Part shown: in pieces, positions 25,959-32,452 of the stretch
Layout: each line of letters starts with the position of its first letter
Numbering within the stretch: position 1 is the first letter of the stretch
Assembly: GCA_964643255.1 (NCBI GenBank)
Contig: CAZXSM010000014.1
Location: 1 to 32,452 of the forward strand
Source of the DNA: JAAYRG01 sp964643255
GTDB taxonomy: Bacteria; Bacillota; Clostridia; Lachnospirales; Lachnospiraceae
DNA: 32,452 bases
Direction: 5' to 3'
Made by a program: the position numbers and the translations under genes
Notes under the pieces: generated by a model
Told to the model about the DNA's origin: nothing
Seen by the model: the letters and a program-made list of their open reading frames with translations, nothing else
The model's database searches: none

Positions 25959-26861
25959 TTATTGTTCATTTAATGCTTTATATAAATATCCTTCCCTTAC
26001 ACCAAAATCGCTTACTTGTATTTTACTACTAGAATAATAACTAGCTACGGTTTCTAATATAATCATCCCAGGGATTATAGTGTGGAGACGGTCTGGTGCA
26101 ACCTTTATTAGATTTTTTACAAACTTACGTCTCTTTAATATATAGTCATTGAAGATTTTATGTAAATGAGTTATCTTAATTACGTTATTATCTTCTGGAA
26201 GTTTAGAAATTTTATTATTTAACTTTCTAGCTGCCCTTACTGTACCACCAACACCACATATAAGATCTGTATTTGATGGTGAAACAAGCCCTTCAAATTC
26301 ATTAAGCTTTTTTGTCACATGATTTTTCATTCTAAGTAGTTCTTTTTCAGTAGGTAAAAAATCCTTAACATATTTATTGTATAAGCTTAGAGACCCAAAA
26401 GGTAGGGATGTAGCAGTTTTGATTTCGCCCTTTTCATACATAACAAGTTCAGTACTTCCACCACCTATGTCAATGAGGAGACCATCATCAAGACTAAGGA
26501 TTATAGAAGCACCTGCATAGCCAAGGACAGCCTCTTCTTCACCTGATACAATATCAATATCAAAACCAGTTTCTTCCTCTATGGTTTTAGTCGCACTTTT
26601 GGAATTGTTTATATTTCTAAGGGATGCAGTGGCAAAAACATAAGTCTTATCAAGATCTATACTATCAAGGATTATTTGAAACTCATTTAAACTATCAACT
26701 GCTTTTTGGATTCCTTTTTTTGATAAATTCCCCTTTTTATTAACGTAGCCAACAAGTCCTGCAGTTATTTTCTTCGAAAGCATTAGGGATATATGATTAT
26801 CCTTACAATCATATATATTAAGTCTCATGGTATTAGATCCAATATCTATTACTCCATACAT
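25959..26861 (-). CDS. ppx: exopolyphosphatase / guanosine pentaphosphatase family
   Basis: Ppx/GppA phosphatase of 300 residues, the short form common in Bacillota. It contains two actin-like ATPase folds: phosphate 1 motif VIDIGSNTMRL at residues 4-14, GEEEAVLGYAGA with the catalytic glutamate region, and the phosphate 2 motif LLIDIGGGSTEL. It removes terminal phosphate from polyphosphate, and some members convert pppGpp to ppGpp. GGAG lies 9 bases before the ATG at 26861. It is followed by ppk1 and is presumably transcribed with it, which would allow control of the polyphosphate pool. Confidence 0.94.
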   Translation of the reverse strand: MYGVIDIGSNTMRLNIYDCKDNHISLMLSKKITAGLVGYVNKKGNLSKKGIQKAVDSLNEFQIILDSIDLDKTYVFATASLRNINNSKSATKTIEEETGFDIDIVSGEEEAVLGYAGASIILSLDDGLLIDIGGGSTELVMYEKGEIKTATSLPFGSLSLYNKYVKDFLPTEKELLRMKNHVTKKLNEFEGLVSPSNTDLICGVGGTVRAARKLNNKISKLPEDNNVIKITHLHKIFNDYILKRRKFVKNLIKVAPDRLHTIIPGMIILETVASYYSSSKIQVSDFGVREGYLYKALNEQ

Positions 26862-27241
26862 ATTTAGTTACTCCTTATTTTTTCTTATATATTATCTTTT
26901 TATCAAAAATATAATTTTAAATTAACAAGTTACGGAGAAAGGGGTTTTTTAACTGTATTATAATTTAGTAAATAATTAATTAGATATAGTTAAATCTAAG
27001 TAAAAAACATGTTAAGTTTGCTCTTATTTACAATAAAACTTTCTCTTGTTACTATTTTATTATAGGAATCTAAATAAATCAATTTGAAAACAAAGCTTTA
27101 TATAAAAAAAGTTTAGCAAGTTTATAATTATTTTATAAGTCATACACTTTAACTGTGTTATAATAAGTATAACAGTTGTTTATGATAAAAACTTTCTTGT
27201 TAATATAAAATAAAATTATAATGAAGAGGAGCGATAATGTG
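26862..27241. other. divergent intergenic region ppx / ftsH
   Basis: About 380 AT-rich bases with no gene. A 17-base element TTTAACTGT(A/G)TTATAAT occurs twice on the plus strand, at 26948-26964 and 27148-27164, exactly 200 bases apart with one difference. The second carries the extended -10 TGTTATAAT. No convincing minus-strand promoter for ppx was found beyond a weak TTGTTA. Confidence 0.5.
27156..27164 (+). promoter_or_regulatory. extended -10 promoter candidate of ftsH
   Basis: TGTTATAAT is a TGnTATAAT extended -10 about 75 bases before the ftsH start; no -35 match is visible. An imperfect dyad, AACTGT to ACAGTT (27151-27177), covers it and may be an operator. Confidence 0.45.
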
Positions 27242-28054
27242 ATGAATGAAGTAAAAAGTCCAAAGAAACCTTTAATATACTATTATTTAATTGTATTACT
27301 AATACTACTAACAGTTAACTTTTTTATTGACATGGGTATTTCCAATTGTAATCTTTGTAGCTATAGGTAGATATTTGTCTAAAAAAATGATGGAAAAAGC
27401 CGGTGGCGGTAAAAATTCCATGAAATTTGGTAAATCTAATGCAAAGGTATATGTTCAATCGTCAGATGGTATTAAATTTGAAGATGTTGAAGGTGTTGAC
27501 GAGGCAAAGGAAAGTTTGCAAGAAATTGTAGATTATTTGCACAATCCAGAAAGGTATCGAGGCATTGGAGCAAAAATGCCAAAGGGGCTTCTGCTTGTAG
27601 GTCCTCCAGGAACTGGTAAGACTATGTTGGCTAAAGCAGTAGCAGGTGAAGCTAATGTGCCATTTTTCTCTATTTCAGGTTCGGAATTTGTAGAAATGTT
27701 TGTTGGTATGGGTGCAGCCAAAGTTAGAGATTTATTCGAACAGGCAAAAGAAAAGGCTCCATGTATTATTTTTATAGATGAGATTGATGCTATAGGTAAA
27801 AAACGTGGTGGACATTCTGGAAATGATGAAAGAGAGCAAACACTTCTCAATGTTCACCAGAAACTCAAGCTAAGGTTGATGAAAAGGTTGTAGAGATTGT
27901 AAAAGCACAACATGATAAGGCGACCAAGATACTTACAGATAATAGAGAAAAGCTTGATGAAATATCTATGTATTTATACGAGAAAGAAACTATTACTGGT
28001 AAAGAATTTATGCAAATATTAGAAGCAGACGATGAAACTAAATTAATAGAATAG
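27242..28054 (+). pseudogene. ftsH: ATP-dependent membrane zinc protease FtsH, broken at two junctions
   Basis: Three pieces of FtsH in different frames. Piece 1 (27242 to about 27325): MNEVKSPKKPLIYYYLIVLL, the first membrane helix; GAGGAG is 10 bases before the ATG and 7 before an alternative GTG at 27239. Piece 2 (about 27327-27845): the second membrane helix (WVFPIVIFVAIGRYL) and the AAA domain with Walker A GPPGTGKT and Walker B IIFIDEIDAIG, stopping within DEREQTL. Piece 3 (about 27848-28054): the extreme C-terminus from CSPETQAKVDEKVVEIV to a TAG. Missing are the extracytoplasmic domain (roughly 70-80 residues) and about 300 residues with the SRH region and the HExxH protease site. As written it cannot make a protease; an assembly collapse is more likely than a true loss. 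Confidence 0.9.
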
Positions 28055-28067
28055 AATTAGTGGTTTC

Positions 28068-28113
28068 AAAAAAGACATAATACTGGATATACATCCAAGT
28101 ATTATGTCTTTTT
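28068..28113 (+). terminator. terminator after ftsH
   Basis: AAAAAAGACATAATACTGGAT (28068-28088) pairs with ATCC plus AAGTATTATGTCTTTTT (28093-28113), with a 4-base loop and one bulged A. It starts 14 bases after the ftsH stop and, being A/T-flanked on both sides, may also act on the convergent membrane-protein operon. Confidence 0.85.
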
Positions 28114-28131
28114 AATATTTATTACTTGTTT

Positions 28132-28437
28132 TTATAAATGAATTAAATTCATGCTGGCATAATCTATAACAAGCTCGACTATAGCCATACTTATAGCAAA
28201 TAATGTTAGAATAATTATTAAGAAAAAAGCGGTTTTATCATATAGAAGTTTCTTATCTTTATTAGAATTATAGTGAGCATATAATATTTCTAATCCAAGT
28301 AATATAAAAATTATGGGCCATAGCTTGAATATAAATTCATATGATAGATTACTAGTAAAGCTTCTTAGTAGGAATAATACGCCAGATGTAATAAGCATTA
28401 TGCCTAGGGTTAGGGTTCCAACTCTACGTGTTCTCAA
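28132..28437 (-). CDS. small membrane protein, LiaF/LiaI-like transmembrane region
   Basis: Protein of 101 residues with about three membrane helices. The first two (LGIMLITSGVLFLL and LWPIIFILLGLEIL, with the W-P-I-I-x-I-x-x-G pattern) resemble the LiaI/LiaF-like membrane domain found near envelope-stress systems. The start is a TTG at 28437, with AGGAGG and an 8-base spacer upstream. It is the last gene of the sigma-factor operon, 32 bases after its neighbour. A role in sensing or resisting membrane stress is inferred from the domain type and the operon. Confidence 0.72.
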   Translation of the reverse strand: MRTRRVGTLTLGIMLITSGVLFLLRSFTSNLSYEFIFKLWPIIFILLGLEILYAHYNSNKDKKLLYDKTAFFLIIILTLFAISMAIVELVIDYASMNLIHL

Positions 28438-28469
28438 TTAGGGCTCCTCCTTTATTAAAATGTAAGTAT

Positions 28470-29102
28470 TTAATTATTGTCTTTGTCTGTAAGTTCTGTC
28501 TCTTCTATCTTTATAGCATTTTCATCAACCTTAGTAATATTTTCATCAACTTCGTTTTTCTCATCTTCAGTATCATCAAGTTCATCCTTTTTACCCTTTA
28601 TTAAATGAACGCCTAATAAGATAATTCCAAGGGCAATAACAAGTTGTGGTAAGCGATAACCAAAAGAATAAAAGAAGTTACTTATTCGGTGTGGTAGTAT
28701 ACTACTGAATATAGAAAAAAGGTTGTTCCATAGAATAGTAAACCCTATAATAATAAGAACAATTGCGGCGATATTTATATACTGTTTTTGGAACTTGCTA
28801 TTTGGCATATTTTTTGAAATTCCTTCTAGAAAATCAGGAAATATAATATAATTATCTTCTAAATTATAAAACTCATCATCTGATGTAGATCTAAGATTGT
28901 GTGTATCAAAGAAGCTATAAAACCACACAATTAGTGCAATAAACAAGAGTGGGCCTATATTTAGCCAAACACTTATTAAAATTATTAGGAAAAATGCTGA
29001 CATTAAGCTTAATCCTCTTTTCATAAATCCCATGTACATCTGGCCTGCACCTGGCATAAGGGAGAATATGAATGTTAAAAACTTATTTTTCTTTTTGATC
29101 AT
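28470..29102 (-). CDS. polytopic membrane protein of the sigma-factor operon
   Basis: Protein of 210 residues. Its start, FLTFIFSLMPGAGQMYMGFMKRGLSLM, resembles the opening of TM2/DUF5683-like membrane proteins (pattern PGxGQxYxG). About four membrane helices follow in total, then a highly charged acidic tail of about 45 residues (from GKKDELDDTEDEK) that should lie in the cytoplasm. GGAGG lies 9 bases before the ATG. The start overlaps the end of the anti-sigma gene by 20 bases, so translation is probably coupled. Function unknown; the operon suggests an envelope role. Confidence 0.72.
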   Translation of the reverse strand: MIKKKNKFLTFIFSLMPGAGQMYMGFMKRGLSLMSAFFLIILISVWLNIGPLLFIALIVWFYSFFDTHNLRSTSDDEFYNLEDNYIIFPDFLEGISKNMPNSKFQKQYINIAAIVLIIIGFTILWNNLFSIFSSILPHRISNFFYSFGYRLPQLVIALGIILLGVHLIKGKKDELDDTEDEKNEVDENITKVDENAIKIEETELTDKDNN

Positions 29103-29622
29103 TTTTATTAACCTCCGGGTTTATAATTTTGTAAGAAAATTCTGAAATTTCATAAGTAAAATGATCCATTTTAGTCTGTATGGAAGTAGTTATTAAGGGT
29201 GATTGAAAAGCATCTAAAGTATTTTTTCTTGATATGTTTCTATCGCTATAAGTAGTATCTGGCATTTTGTTAGTGGAGAAAATCAAGATAATAGCACATA
29301 ATGAAGCAGTTATAACCTGAAAACTATATTTAAACAATTGCATTTGTTTTGATTTTTTCTTTCTTTTATTAATTTGTAGGTTAAAAGGTTTTGATTTGTT
29401 TAAAATATTTATTTTCATATCTACAGGTGCTGGAACTAATTTTTTTTCCATAGATCTAGCTAGTAGATTAGCACAGTAATCACAAGAAGAAATATGTTCT
29501 AAAAGGCTCTCTAAAGCAATAGGACTTAGCCTATCTTGTAAAAAGTCTTCTAGTTCAGAAGTAGTAATATGTTTGTTATAATTTTCTTGATTTGTAAAAT
29601 TGATATTCTCTTTATTATTCAT
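29083..29622 (-). CDS. membrane anti-sigma factor with zinc-finger domain
   Basis: Protein of 179 residues with the anti-sigma architecture. A cytoplasmic ZAS-type zinc motif HxxxCxxC appears as HISSCDYC at about residues 41-48, in the helix context ELEDFLQDRLSPIALESLLE. A basic KRKKKSKQ stretch precedes a single membrane helix (about residues 96-115, FQVITASLCAIILIFS), and about 60 residues remain outside. It should hold the sigma factor at the membrane until a signal arrives. The ATG at 29622 has AGGAGG 8 bases upstream; the frame is open to 29721 only inside the sigma gene. The start overlaps the sigma gene end by 8 bases. Confidence 0.88.
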   Translation of the reverse strand: MNNKENINFTNQENYNKHITTSELEDFLQDRLSPIALESLLEHISSCDYCANLLARSMEKKLVPAPVDMKINILNKSKPFNLQINKRKKKSKQMQLFKYSFQVITASLCAIILIFSTNKMPDTTYSDRNISRKNTLDAFQSPLITTSIQTKMDHFTYEISEFSYKIINPEVNKNDQKEK

Positions 29623-30130
29623 TACGGCTACCTCCTCTTTTATATTTCTTTTTAAGTAATGCTTTTGCTCGATAAATCTGAGTTTGTACTGTCTTAAGCT
29701 TTTTCCCTGTCTTTTTAGCAATCTCAGAAGCTGTCAATTCCCTATAGAAGTAATCTAAAGCAATATCCCCATAAGGTTGCCTTAAACTAGAACACCTATC
29801 AAATAATTGCTTTTTTGCTTCTGCCTCTAATATATTTTCTTCTGGACTAGTAGAAATCTTTCTTTGTAGATTTAGGTGATCATCTTGTGTAGGAACAATC
29901 CTTCTATCAAAACCCTTTATAAAATCTAGACACTTGTTGGTTGCAATACGAGAAAGCCAAGCTTTTTCATACTTACGATCAAAAGTATCAAGGTTCTTAT
30001 AGGCGGATATAAATGTTTCTTGTGCTAGATCCTGTGCCTCAAAGTAGTCACGAACAATTTTGAAACAAATTGAATAAATTAAATTTTGATATGTATCAAT
30101 TAAATATTCTAAGTATTGTTCATCATTAAT
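29615..30130 (-). CDS. ECF RNA polymerase sigma factor, apparent AUU start
   Basis: Extracytoplasmic-function sigma factor of 171 residues. Region 2 reads YQNLIYSICFKIVRDYFEAQ followed by DLAQETFISAYKNLDTF; region 4 contains LTASEIAKKTGKKLKTVQTQ followed by IYRAKALLKK. The frame has no ATG, GTG or TTG that would keep region 2. The best start is ATT at 30128-30130, nine bases after a GGAGG (30140-30144), giving (M)NDEQYLEYLIDTYQ, which is the right N-terminus for this family. An ATG ATG two bases out of frame reaches a stop after five codons, so a small sequence error is the alternative. First gene of a four-gene operon with its anti-sigma factor and two membrane proteins; likely autoregulated and envelope-responsive. 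Confidence 0.87.
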   Translation of the reverse strand: MNDEQYLEYLIDTYQNLIYSICFKIVRDYFEAQDLAQETFISAYKNLDTFDRKYEKAWLSRIATNKCLDFIKGFDRRIVPTQDDHLNLQRKISTSPEENILEAEAKKQLFDRCSSLRQPYGDIALDYFYRELTASEIAKKTGKKLKTVQTQIYRAKALLKKKYKRGGSRNE

Positions 30131-30160
30131 TTTTATCCGCCTCCTTCCTACTTATTATCT

Positions 30161-30189
30161 ATAACGAATCAAAAGATCAAAAGTCTTCA
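30161..30189 (-). promoter_or_regulatory. candidate ECF-type promoter of the sigma operon
   Basis: On the minus strand TGAAGA (30184-30189) and CGTTAT (30161-30166) are 17 bases apart, resembling the TGAAAC-N16/17-CGTA layout of ECF sigma promoters such as SigW-type sites. This would give autoregulation; it is pattern resemblance only. Confidence 0.5.
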
Positions 30190-30241
30190 AATATGTAGAA
30201 ATTAATTAAATATATAGAACTTAATTAAAATATACAAAACA

Positions 30242-30303
30242 AAAACCACATTATAAGGTCGAAAATATTATATCATAGCTTTCACACCTTATAATGTGGT
30301 TTT
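30242..30303 (-). terminator. terminator of the catalase gene
   Basis: AAAACCACATTATAAGGT (30242-30259) and ACCTTATAATGTGGTTTT (30286-30303) are perfect 18-bp arms. On the minus strand it begins about 30 bases after the catalase stop and ends in a T-rich run. Confidence 0.85.
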
Positions 30304-30331
30304 ATTAAATTTGATTATTTATATTTAAATT

Positions 30332-32053
30332 TTATAATAATTGAGGATCATCCATAGGGGCGATAAACTTTTTAGGGTCATAATCAGTTTTAATTTCTTT
30401 CTGGTTTGGAAGTTTTGAGATGTCTACTGATGGAAGGTCTAGTTCTGGATGTGCATTATTAGCCTTGTAGTTACCATCGTGAGAATCTCTTGTTGGAAGA
30501 TTAAGGTCTACATCTTCAATATCTATATGTAGGGCTTTCGCAACACCTTTACCGTATTCTGGGTCAGCTTGGTAGCAGTTGTTAATATGTCTATGTTTTA
30601 TTTGTAATGTAGAGTCTCCCATGTTTCTTGCAGTATTAGCAAAAAGCACTTTTTGTTGTTCTTTAGTCATAGCTCTAAATAGCATTCCAGGTTGAGTATA
30701 GTAATCATGGTCGTCTTGTCTAAAATCAAACCTATCAACGTCTCCGCCTTTTTGAACTGGTTCCTTATATTCTAAATTGTCTTTCCAATTACCATAACTA
30801 TTAGGTTCGTAATGGTTTTCTGAGCCTAGGTTGCCATCTGTTCTCATTTGTCCATCACGGTGGAAGGAATGAGGATTCTTAACGCCTTTTGGTTGGTTAA
30901 CAGGAATTTGATGATGGTTAACACCTAAGCGGTAACGCTGTGCATCTCCATATCCAAACAGTCTTCCTTGTAACATTCTATCAGGTGAGAAGCTTATACC
31001 AGGAACTAAGTTAGCTGGATTAAAAGCTGCTTGCTCAACATCTGAGAAATAGTTTTCAGGGTTTCTATTTAATTCAAATTCTCCAACAGGAATTAGTGGG
31101 AAGTCTTTTTTATACCATACTTTAGTTAAATCAAAAGGATTATATGGCATATTTTCTGCTTCTTCTTCAGTCATTATCTGAACATACATTTTCCATTTAG
31201 GATATTCACCTTTTTCAATTGCTGTATACAAATCTCTTTGGTGGCTTTCTCTATCATCTGCAACAACTTTTGCAGCTTCTTGGTCTGTTAAATTTTTAAT
31301 ACCTTGTTGTGATCTAAAATGGAATTGTACCCAAACTCTTTCATTATCTTCATTAATAAATGAATAAGCATGACTAGAAAACCCATGCATATATCTGTAA
31401 GATGAAGGAATCCCCCTATCACTCATGGTAATAGTAACTTGATGAAGTGATTCAGGTAGTGATGTCCAGAAATCCCAGTTAGTATTAGGACTTCTCATGT
31501 TAGTTCTTGGATCTCTTTTAACAGCATGGTTTAAATCTATAAAATGCATTGGGTCACGGAAGAAAAATACAGGTGTATTGTTACCAACCATATCCCAGTT
31601 TCCTTCTTCAGTATAAAACTTTAATGCAAACCCTCTAATATCTCTTTCTGCATCTGCTGCACCTCTTTCACCAGCAACAGTTGAGAAACGAGCAAACATT
31701 TCAGTTTCTTTACCAACTTCTGAGAATATCTTAGCCTTTGTATACTTTGTAATATCATGAGTAACCTTAAATGTTCCAAATGCACCAGATCCTTTTGCAT
31801 GCATTCTTCTTTCAGGAATAACTTCTCTGTTAAAATGTGCCAGTTTTTCAGTTAACCAAACATCTTGTAAAGTTGCAGGGCCTCTAACACCTGCGGTCAT
31901 AGTATCTTGATTACTTGCAACGGGAGCTCCAGCAGCAGTCTTTATCTGAGATACATCACCTTTCCTATCGTTTTTACTTGGCAAACCTTGTCCTAATTCA
32001 TTCTTATCCATAGGATTAACATTGTTTACATTTTTCTCATTATTGTCCTTCAT
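30332..32053 (-). CDS. katA: heme catalase (monofunctional)
   Basis: Breaks hydrogen peroxide into water and oxygen. Active-site residues are visible: His85 in RRMHAKGSGAFG, Asn158 in DMVGNNTPVFFFRD and the heme-ligand Tyr368 in RLFGYGDAQRYRLG. At 573 residues it is longer than typical small-subunit catalases (about 480-510): roughly 30 extra polar N-terminal residues rich in N, K and D, and a longer C-terminal tail. AAGGAGG lies 4 bases before the ATG. It is transcribed alone and has its own terminator. In an organism with an oxygen-sensitive ribonucleotide reductase it would protect during air exposure. An AT-rich palindrome over its promoter is a possible PerR-like site. Confidence 0.95.
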   Translation of the reverse strand: MKDNNEKNVNNVNPMDKNELGQGLPSKNDRKGDVSQIKTAAGAPVASNQDTMTAGVRGPATLQDVWLTEKLAHFNREVIPERRMHAKGSGAFGTFKVTHDITKYTKAKIFSEVGKETEMFARFSTVAGERGAADAERDIRGFALKFYTEEGNWDMVGNNTPVFFFRDPMHFIDLNHAVKRDPRTNMRSPNTNWDFWTSLPESLHQVTITMSDRGIPSSYRYMHGFSSHAYSFINEDNERVWVQFHFRSQQGIKNLTDQEAAKVVADDRESHQRDLYTAIEKGEYPKWKMYVQIMTEEEAENMPYNPFDLTKVWYKKDFPLIPVGEFELNRNPENYFSDVEQAAFNPANLVPGISFSPDRMLQGRLFGYGDAQRYRLGVNHHQIPVNQPKGVKNPHSFHRDGQMRTDGNLGSENHYEPNSYGNWKDNLEYKEPVQKGGDVDRFDFRQDDHDYYTQPGMLFRAMTKEQQKVLFANTARNMGDSTLQIKHRHINNCYQADPEYGKGVAKALHIDIEDVDLNLPTRDSHDGNYKANNAHPELDLPSVDISKLPNQKEIKTDYDPKKFIAPMDDPQLL

Positions 32054-32139
32054 AAAATCCTCCTTAATAAATTTAAATTAGTTTTACGTTGGTTAGAAAT
32101 ATAATTTAATTGAAAACAGTAATCATATCTATTAATACC

Positions 32140-32168
32140 ATATTATATAATAATTTCTGAAAGGTCAA
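32140..32168 (-). promoter_or_regulatory. promoter and possible PerR-like operator of catalase
   Basis: On the minus strand TTGACC (32163-32168) and TAATAT (32140-32145) are 17 bases apart. The palindrome TATTATATAATA covers the -10 region; it faintly resembles a PerR box (TTATAATNATTATAA) but AT-rich palindromes are common by chance. Confidence 0.5.
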
Positions 32169-32218
32169 TAAAACAAATGTGAAATTTTGGTGTAATATGT
32201 ATATTCTTGAAGGTAAAG

Positions 32219-32248
32219 TTGAAATTTATGATATAATAATGATATAAT
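32219..32248 (+). promoter_or_regulatory. promoter of the last gene
   Basis: TTGAAA (32219-32224) and TATAAT (32243-32248) are 18 bases apart, about 38 bases before the ATG at 32286. Confidence 0.6.
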
Positions 32249-32285
32249 AAAAAATAGACAGATAACAAGGGACAAGTAAGATAAG

Positions 32286-32452
32286 ATGAATAATAAACAG
32301 AAAAAAAGAGTTAAAGATATACAAAAAAGTAAAATCTTAGTTATTGCAATAATAATTATTGCAATTGTTTGTGGAATTAGTATATATACATTATGTAATG
32401 TGGCAATATACTGATGAAGGAAGAGTACCTGGAATTGATGGATATGTTGATT
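32286..32452 (+). CDS. start of a membrane-anchored protein, cut by window end and possibly frameshifted
   Basis: From the ATG at 32286 the frame gives a basic N-terminus (MNNKQKKRVKDIQKSK) and one hydrophobic helix (ILVIAIIIIAIVCGISIYT), then stops at a TGA at 32412. In the next frame, from about 32398, MWQYTDEGRVPGIDGYVD runs to the window end and looks like an extracytoplasmic continuation, perhaps of a membrane-fusion (HlyD-like) protein. A small indel or a misjoin near 32390-32400 would explain this. No strong ribosome-binding site was found. The family is not certain. Confidence 0.5.

Noticed and set aside
1..32452. CRISPR array, tRNA or rRNA genes, insertion sequences, prophage genes
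   Set aside because: No regular repeat-spacer pattern, cloverleaf with CCA-type ends, ribosomal RNA motif, transposase or phage protein was found.

Overview
The window is low-GC, AT-rich bacterial DNA with strong Shine-Dalgarno sites (AGGAGG types), some GTG and TTG starts, many short operons and frequent bidirectional hairpin terminators. Gene content points to an anaerobic or microaerophilic Bacillota of the Clostridia/Tissierellia type: a class III (oxygen-sensitive) ribonucleotide reductase with its activase, a SAM-I riboswitch on a methionine operon, a cobalamin methionine synthase whose activation domain is a separate gene, a thioredoxin-reductase-like flavoprotein without NADPH motifs, and SipW-type secretion. 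The lineage is an inference from gene style, not a database match. A run of exactly 100 N shows that this is a draft scaffold.

Layout. 1-6.0 kb: an oxidoreductase (-), then nrdD-nrdG, a lipoprotein and a HAD phosphatase (+). 6.1-7.5 kb: sipW and its likely substrate (-), behind a near-consensus promoter with a perfect 16-bp palindrome. 7.6-9.6 kb: an O-acetylhomoserine sulfhydrylase-like gene (-) and a LysR gene (+) fused head to head, both without their 5' ends. 9.7-11.6 kb: a membrane PAS-GGDEF-HD-GYP cyclic-di-GMP protein broken by the N gap and a frameshift. 11.6-14.1 kb: an amidohydrolase (-) and an EamA transporter (+). 14.1-16.0 kb: a GntR/ABC operon (-) with a clear operator. 16.1-17.0 kb: the flavoprotein. 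17.2-21.6 kb: metF, the activation-domain gene and metH (-) under the SAM-I riboswitch. 21.6-23.8 kb: a nucleotidase and a phosphodiesterase-type hydrolase (+) behind a long, highly structured leader that I cannot assign. 23.8-26.9 kb: ppx-ppk (-), polyphosphate turnover. 27.2-28.1 kb: ftsH broken at two points. 28.1-30.2 kb: an ECF sigma factor that lacks any ATG/GTG/TTG start and appears to begin at AUU, its zinc anti-sigma factor and two small membrane proteins (-). 30.3-32.1 kb: a catalase (-). 32.3 kb to the end: the start of a membrane-anchored protein.

Most of the window is ordinary core metabolism. The parts that stand out are the unassigned leader RNA at 21640-21790, the AUU-start sigma factor with a candidate autoregulatory promoter, the palindrome at sipW, and the flavoprotein. 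Several genes are broken (OAH/LysR junction, GGDEF frameshift, two ftsH junctions, perhaps the last gene). So many breaks beside a scaffold gap, one of them in a normally important protease gene, make assembly error more likely than real pseudogenes.
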